Shown here piece by piece: positions 13,123-23,817 of a DNA stretch of 64,000 bases. Source of the stretch: Mya arenaria (lineage: Eukaryota > Mollusca > Bivalvia > Myida > Myidae); the NCBI RefSeq assembly GCF_026914265.1, contig NC_069126.1, positions 30,693,354-30,757,353 on the forward strand. The letters run 5' to 3'. Every line of letters starts with the position of its first letter. Position 1 is the stretch's first letter. Below the pieces are notes generated by a model. That model searched no databases, was not told the origin of the DNA, and was given only the letters and a program-made list of their open reading frames with translations. A program made the position numbers and the translations under genes.

Positions 13123-13290
13123 AGCTATAAAACATCAATTTTCAAACGTTAATATAAGAATCTGCGATCTGATCTTTTGTCAGCAGTCTTATATCATTGG
13201 TTTCAAGACATTTACACTAAAATTGGCTCATTCCAAGACAAAGAATTAAAAAGTTGACAAAATGGTCAAACTGTGAGAAAACAGCTTTAA
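13123..13290. mobile_element. MITE family 1, half copy
   Basis: Only the right arm of the palindromic TTAA-flanked MITE family is present, with the landmarks TCTGCGATCTGATCTTTTGT, TTGGCTCATTCCAAGACA and the end CAGCTTTAA. The left arm is missing or replaced. Confidence 0.75.
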
Positions 13291-13819
13291 AGCCTGTGAG
13301 TGTCAAATTAATTTTGAAAATTTCAAAAACATTCGTTGCATTAACAAAATGTTAACTATTTGAAGATGTAGTAACACCGAAAAAATCAAATTTTACCCAC
13401 ACAACAATGAAAAAATATATTTTTCTGGCTATTCTGATATTTATGATATATCTGGTACTAATGGGTGTGGTTAATGTACATTGTAGCCTTTCCATTTCAA
13501 AATTTAATTGGGCATTCCATATAGAGTTAACTTTTTATGATTATGTAGTTTTTGAGGTCCTTTTTTATATGCCACTGGTAAGGTTATGTGATGTACAGTC
13601 AAAGAAGTGTATCACTTTAATAAATATGTGCTTTAATCATTATATAAAGACGCATTTGAGCTTGACGGTCTTCAATATGATTTACATGTTGTTACATATA
13701 TTTAGGAACATCAGGAAACTGGTGTTGAGATACGATATACATACATGTATATATATATTTTCCAAACACTCCGGATGTAGTGACTTACTAAAACTTCCTT
13801 AAGTTTGTAATTTGTACAG
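13291..13819. other. AT-rich stretch, nothing supported
   Basis: A plus-strand open frame from 13407 to 13802 runs through this AT-rich DNA. It is hydrophobic and low in complexity, has no recognisable domain, and is not accepted as a gene. Confidence 0.5.
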
Positions 13820-14010
13820 GAGCTGTTCATCGCAACTTTCAGCAGATGCCAAACAGTGAAAACAACAGTACAACAAGGACTGGCTGAGAAATGCAGGAGA
13901 CCGAGATGGGGGCAGAAAGAAAAGAATGACAACGATGGACGTGGACAATATGGACATGAAAGATGATGACTTATACATAAATAAATAGTGGATATCATGA
14001 CGCTTTGATC
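13820..14010 (+). other. Possible terminal exon with polyadenylation signal
   Basis: A good acceptor (TTGTAATTTGTACAG) is followed by about 145 nt that are open in one frame. The encoded tail is basic and ends NDNDGRGQYGHER before TGA. An AATAAA overlaps ACATAAATAAATAG near 13982. The segment is less AT-rich than its surroundings. It could be the last exon of a plus-strand transcript that uses the modules upstream, but no family is recognised and the link is inferred from orientation only. Confidence 0.3.
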
Positions 14011-14469
14011 TGTATCATGTTGAGTTTTGTGTGTAAACACGTATCTGTCGAGGCCACAGGTTGCGTTTTTACCCACCCAACGAGACGTGATACAGGTCAT
14101 CAGAAAAGCGTCGTATCATAACATTCCATTTATTGTATACTTTCAACTTCTTGGTTTCTCGATTTTTCGCAATAATTTACCGCCCAGTTGCGTCATGTTA
14201 CAATATGAATAGACACGCTACTGTGCTGATACGGATTTGTCAATACGGCGTCCAGTATTTTAGTCATGTAACATGTATGAACTATTTGATAAGATTATTT
14301 TTTGATTTGGGGACGGACAGGGTTTTCAATAAGTTTCGGTTGAACTGTTTAATATTTGCGTCTTATATCTATTATTTCATACCTGCAAAAAGAGTTTAGC
14401 AGGGTTAAGTAGTGAACTTGTTACCTCAATTGGAATGGATCAATCCAAATAACCAAGATGTCGTGTGTT

Positions 14470-15005
14470 TAGCTCACATGAGCACAAAGTGCTCCAGGTG
14501 AGCTATTGTGATCGGTCTATGTCCGGCGTCTGTCGTCCGGCGTCTGTCGTCCGGCGTCAACAATTGGTTATAATCATCTCTTCTCCTAAACCGCTTTGAC
14601 AATTTTGATGAAACTTCACAGGAATGATCATTGGTTGGTGCTTTTTCAAAATTGTTAAAGAAATGAATTCCATGCAGAACTCTGGTTACCATGGCAACCT
14701 AAAGGAAAATGTCAACACTTGGTTATAATCTGCAACAATTGGTCATAATCACCATCTTCTCCTAAACCCCTTGGACAATTTTAATGAAACTTTATAGGAA
14801 TGATCCTTGATTGGTGCTTTTTCAAAATTGTTCAATGAATTGAATTCCATGCAGAACTCTGGTTGCCATGGCAACCTAAAGGAACAATTACAATTTTTTT
14901 GTTGGCAAATACTATGAAGCCTAGTGCTTATATATTTGGTGTGTAACATTGTCGATTGGTTATCTACCATGTTTATTTAAATTATGCCCCTGGAGAAAAA
15001 TTGGC
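14470..15005. repeat. Dispersed repeat of mollusc type (AGCTCACATGAGCAC)
   Basis: The block opens with AGCTCACATGAGCACAAAG, a short GTCCGGCGTCT triplication, and then two tandem copies of about 170-200 bp containing TTCTCCTAAACC, ACTTCACAGGAATGATC, GGTGCTTTTTCAAAATTGTT and GCAGAACTCTGGTTRCCATGG. Sequences of this kind are widespread in bivalve genomes; that is remembered knowledge, not a search result. It is non-coding. Confidence 0.65.
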
Positions 15006-15582
15006 CTCACCCTGTGGGTAACAAGTTCATTATAAATACATTTTGTTAAAATCTGATAGTTAAGTAAAGTTTACTCTTGAAGTAAGGGCAGCAAGTCTTG
15101 CTATATGCTTTTTGTTGGAGATTCCACTACTTTCTATTTTTAGTAACAAGGGAATATTTTAAATTTTATTAAGTCTTCAAAATAGTCACATCTGAGGTAA
15201 TTATTGTTCTTTTTTTAGGTTCATAGATTCAAATAATTATTACACACTTTATTCTTTAGAAGACATTTAATTTTTACTTAATAATAAATTTAATAATCAG
15301 ACTTTTCCATTGAACTTGATGTAGATTATTGTTCATGCAGATGCTACAATTATATCATCTGCGTGGATAGTGTTATTCACTTATAACTTATATAAAGATT
15401 TTTATTAATAATAACTTAAGATGGATTACAATGTTGTCCTCGGTGGGAAAATATGATAATATTAGTTGAAGGTGTTGAATGTGATCTGATATTTGATTTT
15501 TAGAGCTCAAGGCAGTATATTGATTTTATTGGATGGTGCACTGTTTGTTGTTTGTGTATCTATACTAAAAGGTCTTTCAGTG

Positions 15583-15955
15583 TGCAAGCAATTTAACATA
15601 GTTTTGTCAGTGTGCAGACAATTGAACAGAGTCCTGTCAGTGTGCAGGCAATTGAACAAAGTCCTGTCAGTGTGCAGGCAACTGAAAAAAAGTCCTGTCA
15701 GTGTGCAGGTATCTGTACTAAGTGCTGTCAGTGTGCAGTCAACTATCAAGTCCTGTCAGTGTGGTGCGCAGGCAACTGAACAAAGTCCTGTCAGTGTGCA
15801 GGTGAGAATCAAATTCTGTCAGTGTGCAGTCAATCATCAAGTCCTCTCAGTGTGCAGGCAACTGAACAAAATCCTGTCAGTGTGCAGTCAATCACCAAGT
15901 CCTGTCAGTGTGCAGGATACTGTGACAAGTCCTGTCAGTGTGCAGGCAACATGTT
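15583..15955 (+). repeat. 30-bp minisatellite
   Basis: About twelve copies of a unit with the core GTCCTGTCAGTGTGCAGGCA followed by ACTGAACAAA, with partial units near 15700-15840. Because the period is a multiple of three, open frames appear on both strands; they are not genes. Confidence 0.9.
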
Positions 15956-15964
15956 TGACCAGTA

Positions 15965-16605
15965 TGTTTTTATGCCCCCGAAGGTGGGCATATTAAAATC
16001 GCACCGTCCGTCCGTCCGTCCGTCCGTCCGTCCGTGTGTCCGGCTCAATAACTCGTGTCCGTGCTGTACCTTTCTCTTGTATGGACAGATACTAATATGA
16101 CTTGCCACATCTTTTCGACATACCAAGACGACGTGTCGTGTGCAAGACACGTGTCCTTACCTCTACGGTCAAGGTCACACTTAGTGTTTATTCACAATGG
16201 AATGCTGTATATAAATACATAGAGTATAGGTTGTTGTGTCCGGGCTGTAACTTTCCCTTGTACAGATTTTAAAATAACTTGCCACATCTGTTCCACAAAC
16301 CAAGACATGTCGCCTGCAAGACCCGTTTTCCTACTTTTAAGCCAAGGTCACACTTAATGTTTATTCACAATGGAATGCTGCATATAAGGACATAGAGTAC
16401 AGGTTGTCATGTCGGGCTATAGCTTTCTCTTGTATGGACAGATTTTAAAATAACTTGCCACATGTGTTCAACATACCAAGACGACGTGTCACCTGCAAGA
16501 CCCGTCTCCTTACCTCTAAGTTGAAGTTCACACTTAGTGTTTATTCACAAAGGAATGCTGCATATAAGTACATAGAGTATAGGCTGTTGTGTCAGGGCTG
16601 TAACT
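15965..16605. repeat. Dispersed repeat of mollusc type (CCCCGAAGGTGGGCATA)
   Basis: The element starts with TGCCCCCGAAGGTGGGCATA and a GTCC microsatellite. Three or more tandem units of about 170 bp follow, each holding TGTACCTTTCTCTTGTATGG, ACTTGCCACAT, CATACCAAGACGACGTGTC, GCAAGACACGTGTCCTTACC and TTTATTCACAATGGAATGCTG. It is non-coding. Confidence 0.7.
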
Positions 16606-16720
16606 CAAGTCAAAAAGCCCCTTAGTTGAGCTCCCTCTAATGCCAAATTCTGGATCCGTTCCAGCATATATATAGCAAAAAAGGCAACTTATAAAACTAA
16701 AAACGACTATTCGAGATCAG

Positions 16721-17096
16721 AAAGATGCACTCTTTCTCCGAAATAAGATTTACCACAATTAATAAAATTGTTTAAGTTTACCAAAAAATATTAATGTATG
16801 TCGACGTCAATAGGTTTCTTGAAAGATACCAGTTTAATTTGAAAGTAAGGTGCTGTAACACAGAATTTATACCTAATGAGACGATAGTAGATCGCAGTAA
16901 ATCTTTTAAAACTCACCAATCATTTGATATTGTCGCGTATTCAGCTATTAAATACACGGTTACAATCTTGTCATCAGTAATTAAAATGTTCCATTAATGT
17001 AATATTTAGGAAGTCGTTTATCAGGGGTTTATCACTGAAAATTGTTCTGTATACATGTGTATGTACTGATTTTGAATAAGAGTGTCATTTTTTAAG
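16721..17096 (-). mobile_element. MITE family 2, copy 2
   Basis: Reverse-orientation copy of the element at 12156-12499, starting AAAGATGCACTCTT and ending TTGAATAAGAGTGTC. It lies directly before a stretch that matches temptin intron 2. Confidence 0.7.
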
Positions 17097-17119
17097 AAAA
17101 GAACTATTATCATAATATC

Positions 17120-18498
17120 AGGGGTACAGTAAAGGTTGCTGCCCAAAACTATTTTTTATTTGAATGCTTTATTATGTTTAACTGATTAGAATTTAATGTT
17201 CGAAACAAACAACATGTGCTTTGTGTACAGTAAAATTATATTAGCTTTTAATAAATGAATTAAAAAACAACAACACCAGCTACATGGCAACATAGTCAAC
17301 AGTTAAAGTAGCGCCAACACATCGTATTTTTTGTTCTTCATCTGAACACATATTGTTTGCTTATTTATCATTTATGTCTAATCATGTAAACACGATATTG
17401 GTTAGCGACCCCTTTTCGGCCGGAAATGGAGGTTTTTCCTATGATACTTTTGACACATGATAGCTATTACGATAAAAATAACACTCAGATAGGTTGGCTC
17501 TTCCGACAAAAAACTGTGTAATTTTTTTCAAAATAGCTAGGGATTCCGTCCTACGTGAAAAGTACCCCTATAATTTCGCTAAAATAAGCACCCTACTGTA
17601 CCAACTAATTCGCTGTTCTTACGATGTTTGTCATATCTTTTTCTCTAAACTATATCTTCAAACATTTTTATTTTATTTGACCAGTCTAGCGACCGTTTTA
17701 AATGACAACTGATCAATAAATATAATAAGTTAACTACTACATACTGTTTATGTATGTTTAAAATGATACAACACCTACTCGGTAAGTCTTCTCTTTGCAG
17801 AAAATTAAAAAAGCTACTGGGATTATTTCTTGAAACAAGACCTATATTATGTATGCATTTTTATAGACTTCAGAAGAAGGACAACGCATGTCCGTACAAG
17901 AATGTAATGATTAATTCAAATTTGAGGTGCTTCCCTTAGACGAAAAATTCGGCGATTAGGTTTTACCATTTGCTTTTTCAAGAATTGAACATAAAATACA
18001 GCAATTTATGGTATTTGTATAATTTATCATTATGCTATATAATGACAAATCAATAATGTCGTCTGATAGTGCAAGGTATATGGAAAATTAAGAATTCCTT
18101 ACAGGGCCTCATGCAAATGAGCGCGCGTGTGATGACGTCATCCCCGTGTGCAACTTACAGTGTCAGTAATGCAATTAAATTATAGTAAAAAGTTTTGTAA
18201 TTACCAAGTGTAACCTATATTTAGCCCCTTTCGGAGTATGTAAAACACGTGATAACTTACGTCATAAATGCTACGTCGGAAGGCAACATTTTGCAAACAC
18301 ACAGCCTTTGAATGGGTGTACTTTTAAATTTACGACATATCTGTAATATTGTCCATGCTATTATTTAAAGCAAATAAAAACAATGTCTTAAATTGACAAC
18401 TTAAAAGAAAGGAGTAGGAATTTCGTCTAAATGAAATATAATTAGATTTTCTTTTTTCTCTTAAATAGAGTTTGGTAAACTTTTCATTCTACATTCAT
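17120..18498 (+). pseudogene. Remnant of temptin intron 2
   Basis: Two blocks match intron 2 of gene B. The block at 17130-17340 (GTAAAGGTTGCTGCC, TTATGTTTAACT, CCAGCTACATGGCAACA) corresponds to 32285-32510. The block at 18340-18470 (AAAGCAAATAAAAACAATGTCTTAAATTGA, GGAGTAGGAATTTCGT) corresponds to 28045-28130 and 32680-32740. A family Y transposon end (18232-18330) lies between them. Exon 2 is not found upstream, so this is the 3' part of a lost fifth gene copy. Confidence 0.65.
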
Positions 18499-18578
18499 GT
18501 TTTTGCTATCCTGTTGGCTCCTGTGCAGGTCAGTAGTATACTTGCAATTGCCATAGCCACAACTATGTTGGAAATGAC
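18499..18578 (+). pseudogene. Dead temptin exon 3
   Basis: 80 nt that align with exon 3 of genes A and B without gaps. The preceding AG of the acceptor is AT here. The frame reads GFCYPVGSCAGQ and then meets TAG. The last cysteine codon is changed to Tyr, and the terminal stop is lost (GAAATGAC instead of GAAAATAA). The acceptor, frame, one disulfide cysteine and stop are therefore all gone, so the copy is a pseudogene. It is followed by the same kind of 30-bp minisatellite that follows genes A and B, which places it in the same tandem series. Confidence 0.85.
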
Positions 18579-18659
18579 CATGCTCTGTTATGTTTTCTTG
18601 ATTTTCACATGCCTTGAAATACGATTAAAACAATTTATCGATCATTGTTTTGAATATTT

Positions 18660-18965
18660 TATATTCTCCACTTGTGACACATCAATTGACTTCCCTCTAC
18701 AATTGAGCCATATCGATTGACTTCCCTCTTCAATTGAGTTACATCGATTGATTTTCCTCTACAAGTTCGTCTCATCGATTGACCTCCCTCCACAATTTAG
18801 CCACATCGATTGTCTTCCCTCTACAAATGAGCCACATCGATTGACTTCCCTCCACATTTGAGCCACATTGATTTACTTCCCTCTACAATTGAACCAGATC
18901 AAATGACATCCCTCTACAGGTGTGTCACACTTATTGACTTCCTTCTCCATGTGTCACATTAATTG
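18660..18965 (+). repeat. 30-bp minisatellite downstream of the exon 3 relic
   Basis: About ten units with the core CACATCGATTGACTTCCCTC followed by TACAATTGAG. They are related to the arrays at 28380-28800 and 33000-34930, each of which also begins about 100 bp after a temptin exon 3. It ends at TGTATTTGCCGGTG, the same junction as at 28830. Confidence 0.9.
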
Positions 18966-19061
18966 TCTTCCTTTGGAAAACATTGTATTTGCCGGTGTTT
19001 TGACCATCTGGCAACTCTACCAACAACATATCCCCCGTATACGTCGCCCTATCTACTCTGT

Positions 19062-19340
19062 CTACCCCGTCTCACTATCTCTCCGGTCTCTGTCGCCCTG
19101 TCTACCACGTCTCCCCCGTCTCCCCCGTCTCCGTCGTCCTGTCTTCCCCGTCTCTCTATCTCCCCCGTCTCCGTCGCCCTGTCTACCCCGTTTCCCTATC
19201 TCCCCCGTCTCCGTCGCCCTGTCTACCCTGTCTCCCTATCTCCCCCGTCTCCGTCGCCCTGTCTACCCCGTCTCCCTATCTCCTCCGTCCTTGTCGGCCG
19301 GTCTTCTCTGTCTCCCTGTTTACTCTGTCTACCCCGTGTC
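19062..19340 (+). repeat. 40-bp pyrimidine-rich minisatellite
   Basis: Five to six units built from CCCCGTCTCCGTCGCCCTGT followed by CTACCCTGTCTCCCTATCTC. The strand is almost free of adenine. Leucine-, proline- and serine-rich open frames here are artefacts of the repeat. Confidence 0.9.
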
Positions 19341-19645
19341 CCTACGAGAGAATCGTAACAGACAACATTTTTGGCGGTCTGAAATTACCGATATGGTTGA
19401 GCACACGGCAGTTACTCCTTCTTGAATTGCGGTTTAACTTACGCACCAATCTACCAAGAGGCCTCGATGCGCTCGCGCAATTTCCTGTAGATGGTATATT
19501 GTGCGCTTCATTAAAGGTTGGCGGTTGTGTTCGTGTAGTTAACGAGGCGGCCATCGGCCGTCTGCCCCGGTTAGAGTTTTTTTAAGTTGTGGAGTATAGT
19601 GGACAGACACAATGTGGCCCTGGTTAGAGTTACTCATGTTCTTTC

Positions 19646-20000
19646 AAGCTGCACTCTTACATATTGAACATTTTGACAACTTTTTTTTATTTTTCGTCTC
19701 GGAAAGAGCAAATTTTTGCGTAAATATCTGCAAACCAATGATATAAAATTGTTGACAAAAAATCAGATCGTAGATTTTCATATTTCCGTTCAAAAATTAA
19801 TGTTTTATGGCTTACTAACGGTTTAAGAAAAATGCATTAAACATCAATTTTTGAACTTAAATATAAAAATCTGCGATCTAATTTTTGTCAGCAGTCTTGT
19901 ATCACTGGTTTCCATTGATTTTCGCATTTTTGATCTTGGCTCGTTCCAAGATAAAAAATGAAAAAGTTGTCAAAACGTTCAATCTGTGAGAGTGCAGCTC
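19646..20000. mobile_element. MITE family 1, copy
   Basis: A palindromic element of about 355 bp. The left arm has AAGCTGCACTCTTACA, TTTTGACAACTTTTTT and GCGTAAATATCTGCAAACCA; the right arm has TGATCTTGGCTCGTTCCAAG, TGTGAGAGTGCAGCTC. Its flanking TTAA is eroded on both sides, so this is an older insertion. Confidence 0.85.
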
Positions 20001-21011
20001 TAAGGTTTGCCAGAGTATGTCACTGTCATTCGGGATCACCTTTTAACACCCCTTCTGAAAGGCGGTTTGCATTGGATAGCGGTTTCTGGCGACCCTTGGG
20101 TTGATACACAAGTTTCTTACCAAAAGACCACGGATCCGTTTCCGAACAATCTCCTTTCCAAACCCTCTATCCGACGTTACCTCCCTCTACAGTAACGTGA
20201 TATTATGTATATGACCTTACGCATAGTAGCACATGCATATTGCATTTGAGCCACATCGCGCAATTTTGGGCGTTCGGAAATACATCTGCTTTGAATAAGT
20301 TATTGGGTATTTGATGTAAATGACACTTTGAAAAATCATGATGATATCACTTGTATGTATTGGGTAAGAAACGCGTTTACCTGGGATACCATATATTGCG
20401 CATTTTCAAAACTAAATTCGGCGTAACGCACATGACGTCAATACGGAAGTCCATTATTGAAGTGACGTGCGGCATTAACGTTTTAACATACAATTAGCTC
20501 GTTATTATAGTTGTTTTTCTTACACGGACTTTTTACAAAAACAGAAATAAAGAGAAAAAAATGATGATACATTTTTTTTTAATTCATTGGGCCGATTTAA
20601 ACACATATTCTCGAGGCAGTCGGAATTGATCGGACGAAATCCGTGATAGCAATGGAAACATGAGAATACTAATAGAAATAAATCGTCAAGAAAATTAGCA
20701 CTAATAACAAGTGGTATACAAAGTAAAAAAAACACACACATTATTTTCGCATCTTGTTATGAATGTTTATTTCATTTTTAATAATTATACTAAAAGGCCT
20801 CAAATCGCGGGATGACGCTCATTTATAAGATCTATAAATGTATTCGATATGATGGTGCAGTGTTCTAAATACTGACATTGTTAGCATTCTGTATGATCTA
20901 TAAGTTGTATTTGTGATATAAATCCATTCTTTTACGAATACAACAAATCATATCTATGACAGATAAGGAAAGCATAGATGAAATTTTTTTTTGTGGTGAT
21001 ACACAAGAGCA
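20001..21011. other. Intergenic, nothing recognised
   Basis: Mixed-composition DNA with no coding region, RNA gene or repeat that I can support. Confidence 0.5.
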
Positions 21012-21014
21012 TAA

Positions 21015-21342
21015 TGCACTAGTCAATTGTAACCACGCCAAGGCCCCCCCCGCCCCTAAAGTCCGGGCATATACCGGGGATAGCAGGGGAAATGGGCCGT
21101 GTTTTACCTTCCGGGTGGCCCCGCAGTGCCAGGAGAATGCAGTGGTTTTGTGTTCGCGTAAAATATAGCGGGGAATTGGCCTAACCTGGGGTCCCTGGGG
21201 TGCGGAGGCATTTGGCAGGGATTTTATCTTCAGTTCGTCCCCGCAGGGCAGGGATTTTACCCGGGGTTGGCTGGACCGAAAGTCAAAGTCCCCGCTATTC
21301 CCCAGACCTGTGGAGGGGGCGTGGTTACAATTGACTGGTGCA
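21015..21342. mobile_element. MITE family Z, copy 1
   Basis: A GC-rich element of 328 bp with terminal inverted repeats. The left end is TGCACTAGTCAATTGTAACC; the right end reads GGTTACAATTGACTGGTGCA. It is flanked by TAA on both sides, a 3-bp target duplication of the TWA type used by PIF/Harbinger elements. The interior carries CCGGGTAAAATCCC-like blocks in both orientations. It is non-coding. Confidence 0.8.
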
Positions 21343-21623
21343 TAAGAGAATATCATTGCTAAGAAGATCGGCTGCTTTTGCACAATTGGCCGAAACAAAA
21401 CAAAAGCATGGAACTTGTGTACAGATGGAAAACATAAGCAATATTTCGCTTTTTTTATTGGGAGATAGTGGCCACGTAGCTATTAATTGACAACATCAGT
21501 TGTAAAGGCTTATATTTTTTATCCGTACATTAATCTTTTTTATCATTAAAGTATAATATGTAATATATAATAATGAATTAAATTTAAGAATAAGACAAAT
21601 TGTATCAACCTTCATTGATTCTC

Positions 21624-21985
21624 TTAAAGCTGCACTCTCACAGATTGAATGTTTTGATAACTTTTTTTATTTTTTGTCTTGGAACGAGCCAATTTTTGCT
21701 AAAATGCATTGAAACCAGGGATATAAGACTGCTGACAAAAATCATATCGCAGATTTTCATATTTAAGTTAAAAATGATGTTTTATGCATTTCTTCTTAAA
21801 CCGTTAGTAACGCGTTTAGCCATAAAACATTAATTTTCGAACAGAGATATGAAAATCTGTGACCTGATCTTTTGTCAGTAGTCTTATAGCACTGGTTTGT
21901 TGATATTCACGCACAAATTGGTTCATCCCAAGACAAAAAATTAAAAAGTTGTCAAAACGGTAAATCTGTGAGAGTGCAGCTTCAA
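21624..21985. mobile_element. MITE family 1, copy
   Basis: TTAA followed by AGCTGCACTCTCACAGATTG at the left; the right end is CTGTGAGAGTGCAGCT followed by TCAA. The two arms are long inverted repeats meeting around TAACGCGTTTAGCC, so the whole element could fold into one hairpin. Confidence 0.9.
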
Positions 21986-22276
21986 TACAAATTGTATAAG
22001 CTTTACTTTTCGTACGTTTTCATATTTTTTTTTCTCTTAACAGGACAAAGAATGGAATCATGACGGCTGTTCACCATATCTGGTTTACGTGCAGATCGTG
22101 AGACATTTCGGCATGGCTTCTGTTCCTTCATGACGACACAAAATGATAAATCACGAATTTACGTAGTGTCAACTGCGGCTTAAAGGGACCCGACAACAGA
22201 TGATACATTTGCAAGAAACAAATAAAACGTACATATAATTGACATCGCTGTGTACAGCACGTTATCTTTACTTACT

Positions 22277-23013
22277 CAGTGTGTGTATATCACGTGACAA
22301 TTTGCGTCATAAATGCTACATCGGAAGGCAATATTCTGCTTCGAACGAAGACTTTAAACAAGGATAATGAACCAGTCAATTGTAACCACGACCCCCCCCC
22401 CCCAGGTCCGGGGGTATACCGGGGATAGCCGTGGAAATGGGCCGTGTTATTACCTTTCATGTGACCCCGCAGTGCCGGGAGAATACCGTGGTTTTGTCTT
22501 CGCTTTAAATGTAGCGGGGAATGGGCCGTACCTAGGGTCCCTGGGGTGCGGGGGCATTTGGCGGGGATTTTACCATCTGTTCGTTCTGCCCTGGGATTTT
22601 AGCCGGGGTTGGCTGGACCGAAAGTCAAAGTCCCCGCTATTCCCCGGACCTGGGGTGGGGGGGGGGTCGTGGTTACTATTGACTGGTGCAAAACTTCATT
22701 TTTATTTCATCAGTTTGAGTGAGAGTTTAGTTTTTTAAAACACTTCGACAAACCTTTTCACAAAACGGCCGTCTGACGGAGTACTATCAAAACATTATTT
22801 TGGAAACAGGTTTGTCGAAGTGTTTGATGAAACTAAGCACCTTATCATACTCCGGTAATAAAACGAAGGCGGGACTTTTTAAGCAGCATTGACTTCAATG
22901 AAAATGATGGTATAAAAGAAAAGTTATCTCTGTTTTAAACCTTCATTTTAAGAAAAATGTTGCCTTCCGACGTAGCATATATGACGTATTTATCACGTGG
23001 TATACACACACTG
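22277..23013. mobile_element. Family Y DNA transposon, inserted in MITE 3
   Basis: Terminal inverted repeats CAGTGTGTGTATATCACGTG at the left and CACGTGGTATACACACACTG at the right, continued inward by GTCATAAATGCTACATCGG and its counterpart. A 5-bp TTACT is duplicated on both sides. The interior contains a family Z MITE and an inverted pair ACACTTCGACAAACC / GGTTTGTCGAAGTGT (22740-22826). No transposase is encoded. The superfamily is not settled by a 5-bp duplication alone. Confidence 0.8.
22368..22690. mobile_element. MITE family Z, copy 2, nested in family Y
   Basis: Starts TGAACCAGTCAATTGTAACC and ends GACTGGTGCA, flanked by TAA at the left and AAA at the right. It is closely related to 21015-21342. 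The open frame across it is the product of the GC-rich repeat, not a gene. Confidence 0.8.
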
Positions 23014-23737
23014 TTACTAATGTATCACATCGCTTACAACACATGCATCATTCGCAGTTTTTGCGCATTTTTTCCAATTCAAAATTTATTAGGATTGTCT
23101 ACCACGTAAATCCCAGTAAGTTTAAAAATAGCATCGGTATATTTATCTGTACTCATAAACAGATATGATTTAAACTGGGAAACCATATTGCGCTATTTTT
23201 AACGGGAAAACTCAGATGAGACAGCAACAGTTGTTGTGTTTATTTTTTAATCATGTAAGATGATGTATTATCGGTTTCCGCCTTCTAGTTGGCATTGACA
23301 CTTCTCGGCTTCCTCTTGGGAATTCCTGTATTTGCCGATTTTTGACCGTCTGGTGTCTAGTCCGTTAAAAGGTTAACTTAGTGATTCCTGTGCAGCATAA
23401 ACGTGTATCGTTGTATCGTGCTCCCTTTGAACGTTTGCAATACTTTTATGACCAAGCTTTGCATAACTTCAACCCGTCATTTAATTGCTTAATTTTGAAT
23501 TGCAGGACATTGAGTTCCCTTTGGTCAATTTTCGAGATATCACCCTTCTGTTCTTGATTATTTTTCTCACGTGGATAGTAGGCTGATATCTAAACGAAAT
23601 CAATATTCTCTTTAGTGAAAATATAACCTATGACAATACACAGTTTGGTGTACCTTTAAACTCTTGCTGACCATTACCATGATTATAATTTAGGCAATTT
23701 GGCTGCAAAGATTAGATTTTTTTCATACCGTGCCTCA

Positions 23738-23745
23738 TATATAAG
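23738..23745 (+). promoter_or_regulatory. TATA box of temptin gene A
   Basis: TATATAAG lies 72 nt before the ATG. The surrounding block (GCTGCAAAGATTAGA upstream, ACCAGAGTRTAAA and CAATCGATTA downstream) is conserved in gene B at the same distance. Confidence 0.75.
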
Positions 23746-23817
23746 ATTACTTTCCATCGTCATTCGCCAGAGTATAAATTACTTACAATCGATTAACACT
23801 ACGACTGGAATAAGAAG

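Larger units (their letters stand above)
22180..23368. mobile_element. MITE family 3, interrupted by family Y
   Basis: Left end TTAA then AGGGACCCGACAACAGATGA, right end CCGTCTGGTGTCTAGTCCG then TTAA. An uninterrupted relative lies at 34946-35334. Comparison shows that the break after CGTTATCTTTACTTACT and the resumption at TTACTAATGTATCACATCGC coincide exactly with the borders of a family Y element. The right end of this MITE lies about 450 bp upstream of temptin gene A. Confidence 0.8.

Noticed and set aside
13407-13802. Hydrophobic 131-codon frame resembling a membrane protein
   Set aside because: AT-rich DNA yields such Phe/Ile/Leu/Tyr strings by chance; no domain, no splice or promoter support.
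15493-16100. Open frames with repeated CRQLN or SVQ
   Set aside because: Products of the 30-bp minisatellite and of the adjoining GTCC microsatellite; open on both strands.
18922-19425. Leu/Pro/Ser-rich frames of 131-167 codons
   Set aside because: They come from the 40-bp pyrimidine-rich minisatellite and have no independent coding signal.
22367-22738. 123-codon frame, Gly/Pro-rich
   Set aside because: Covers a GC-rich family Z MITE; a similar non-gene frame appears in the copy at 20898-21398.
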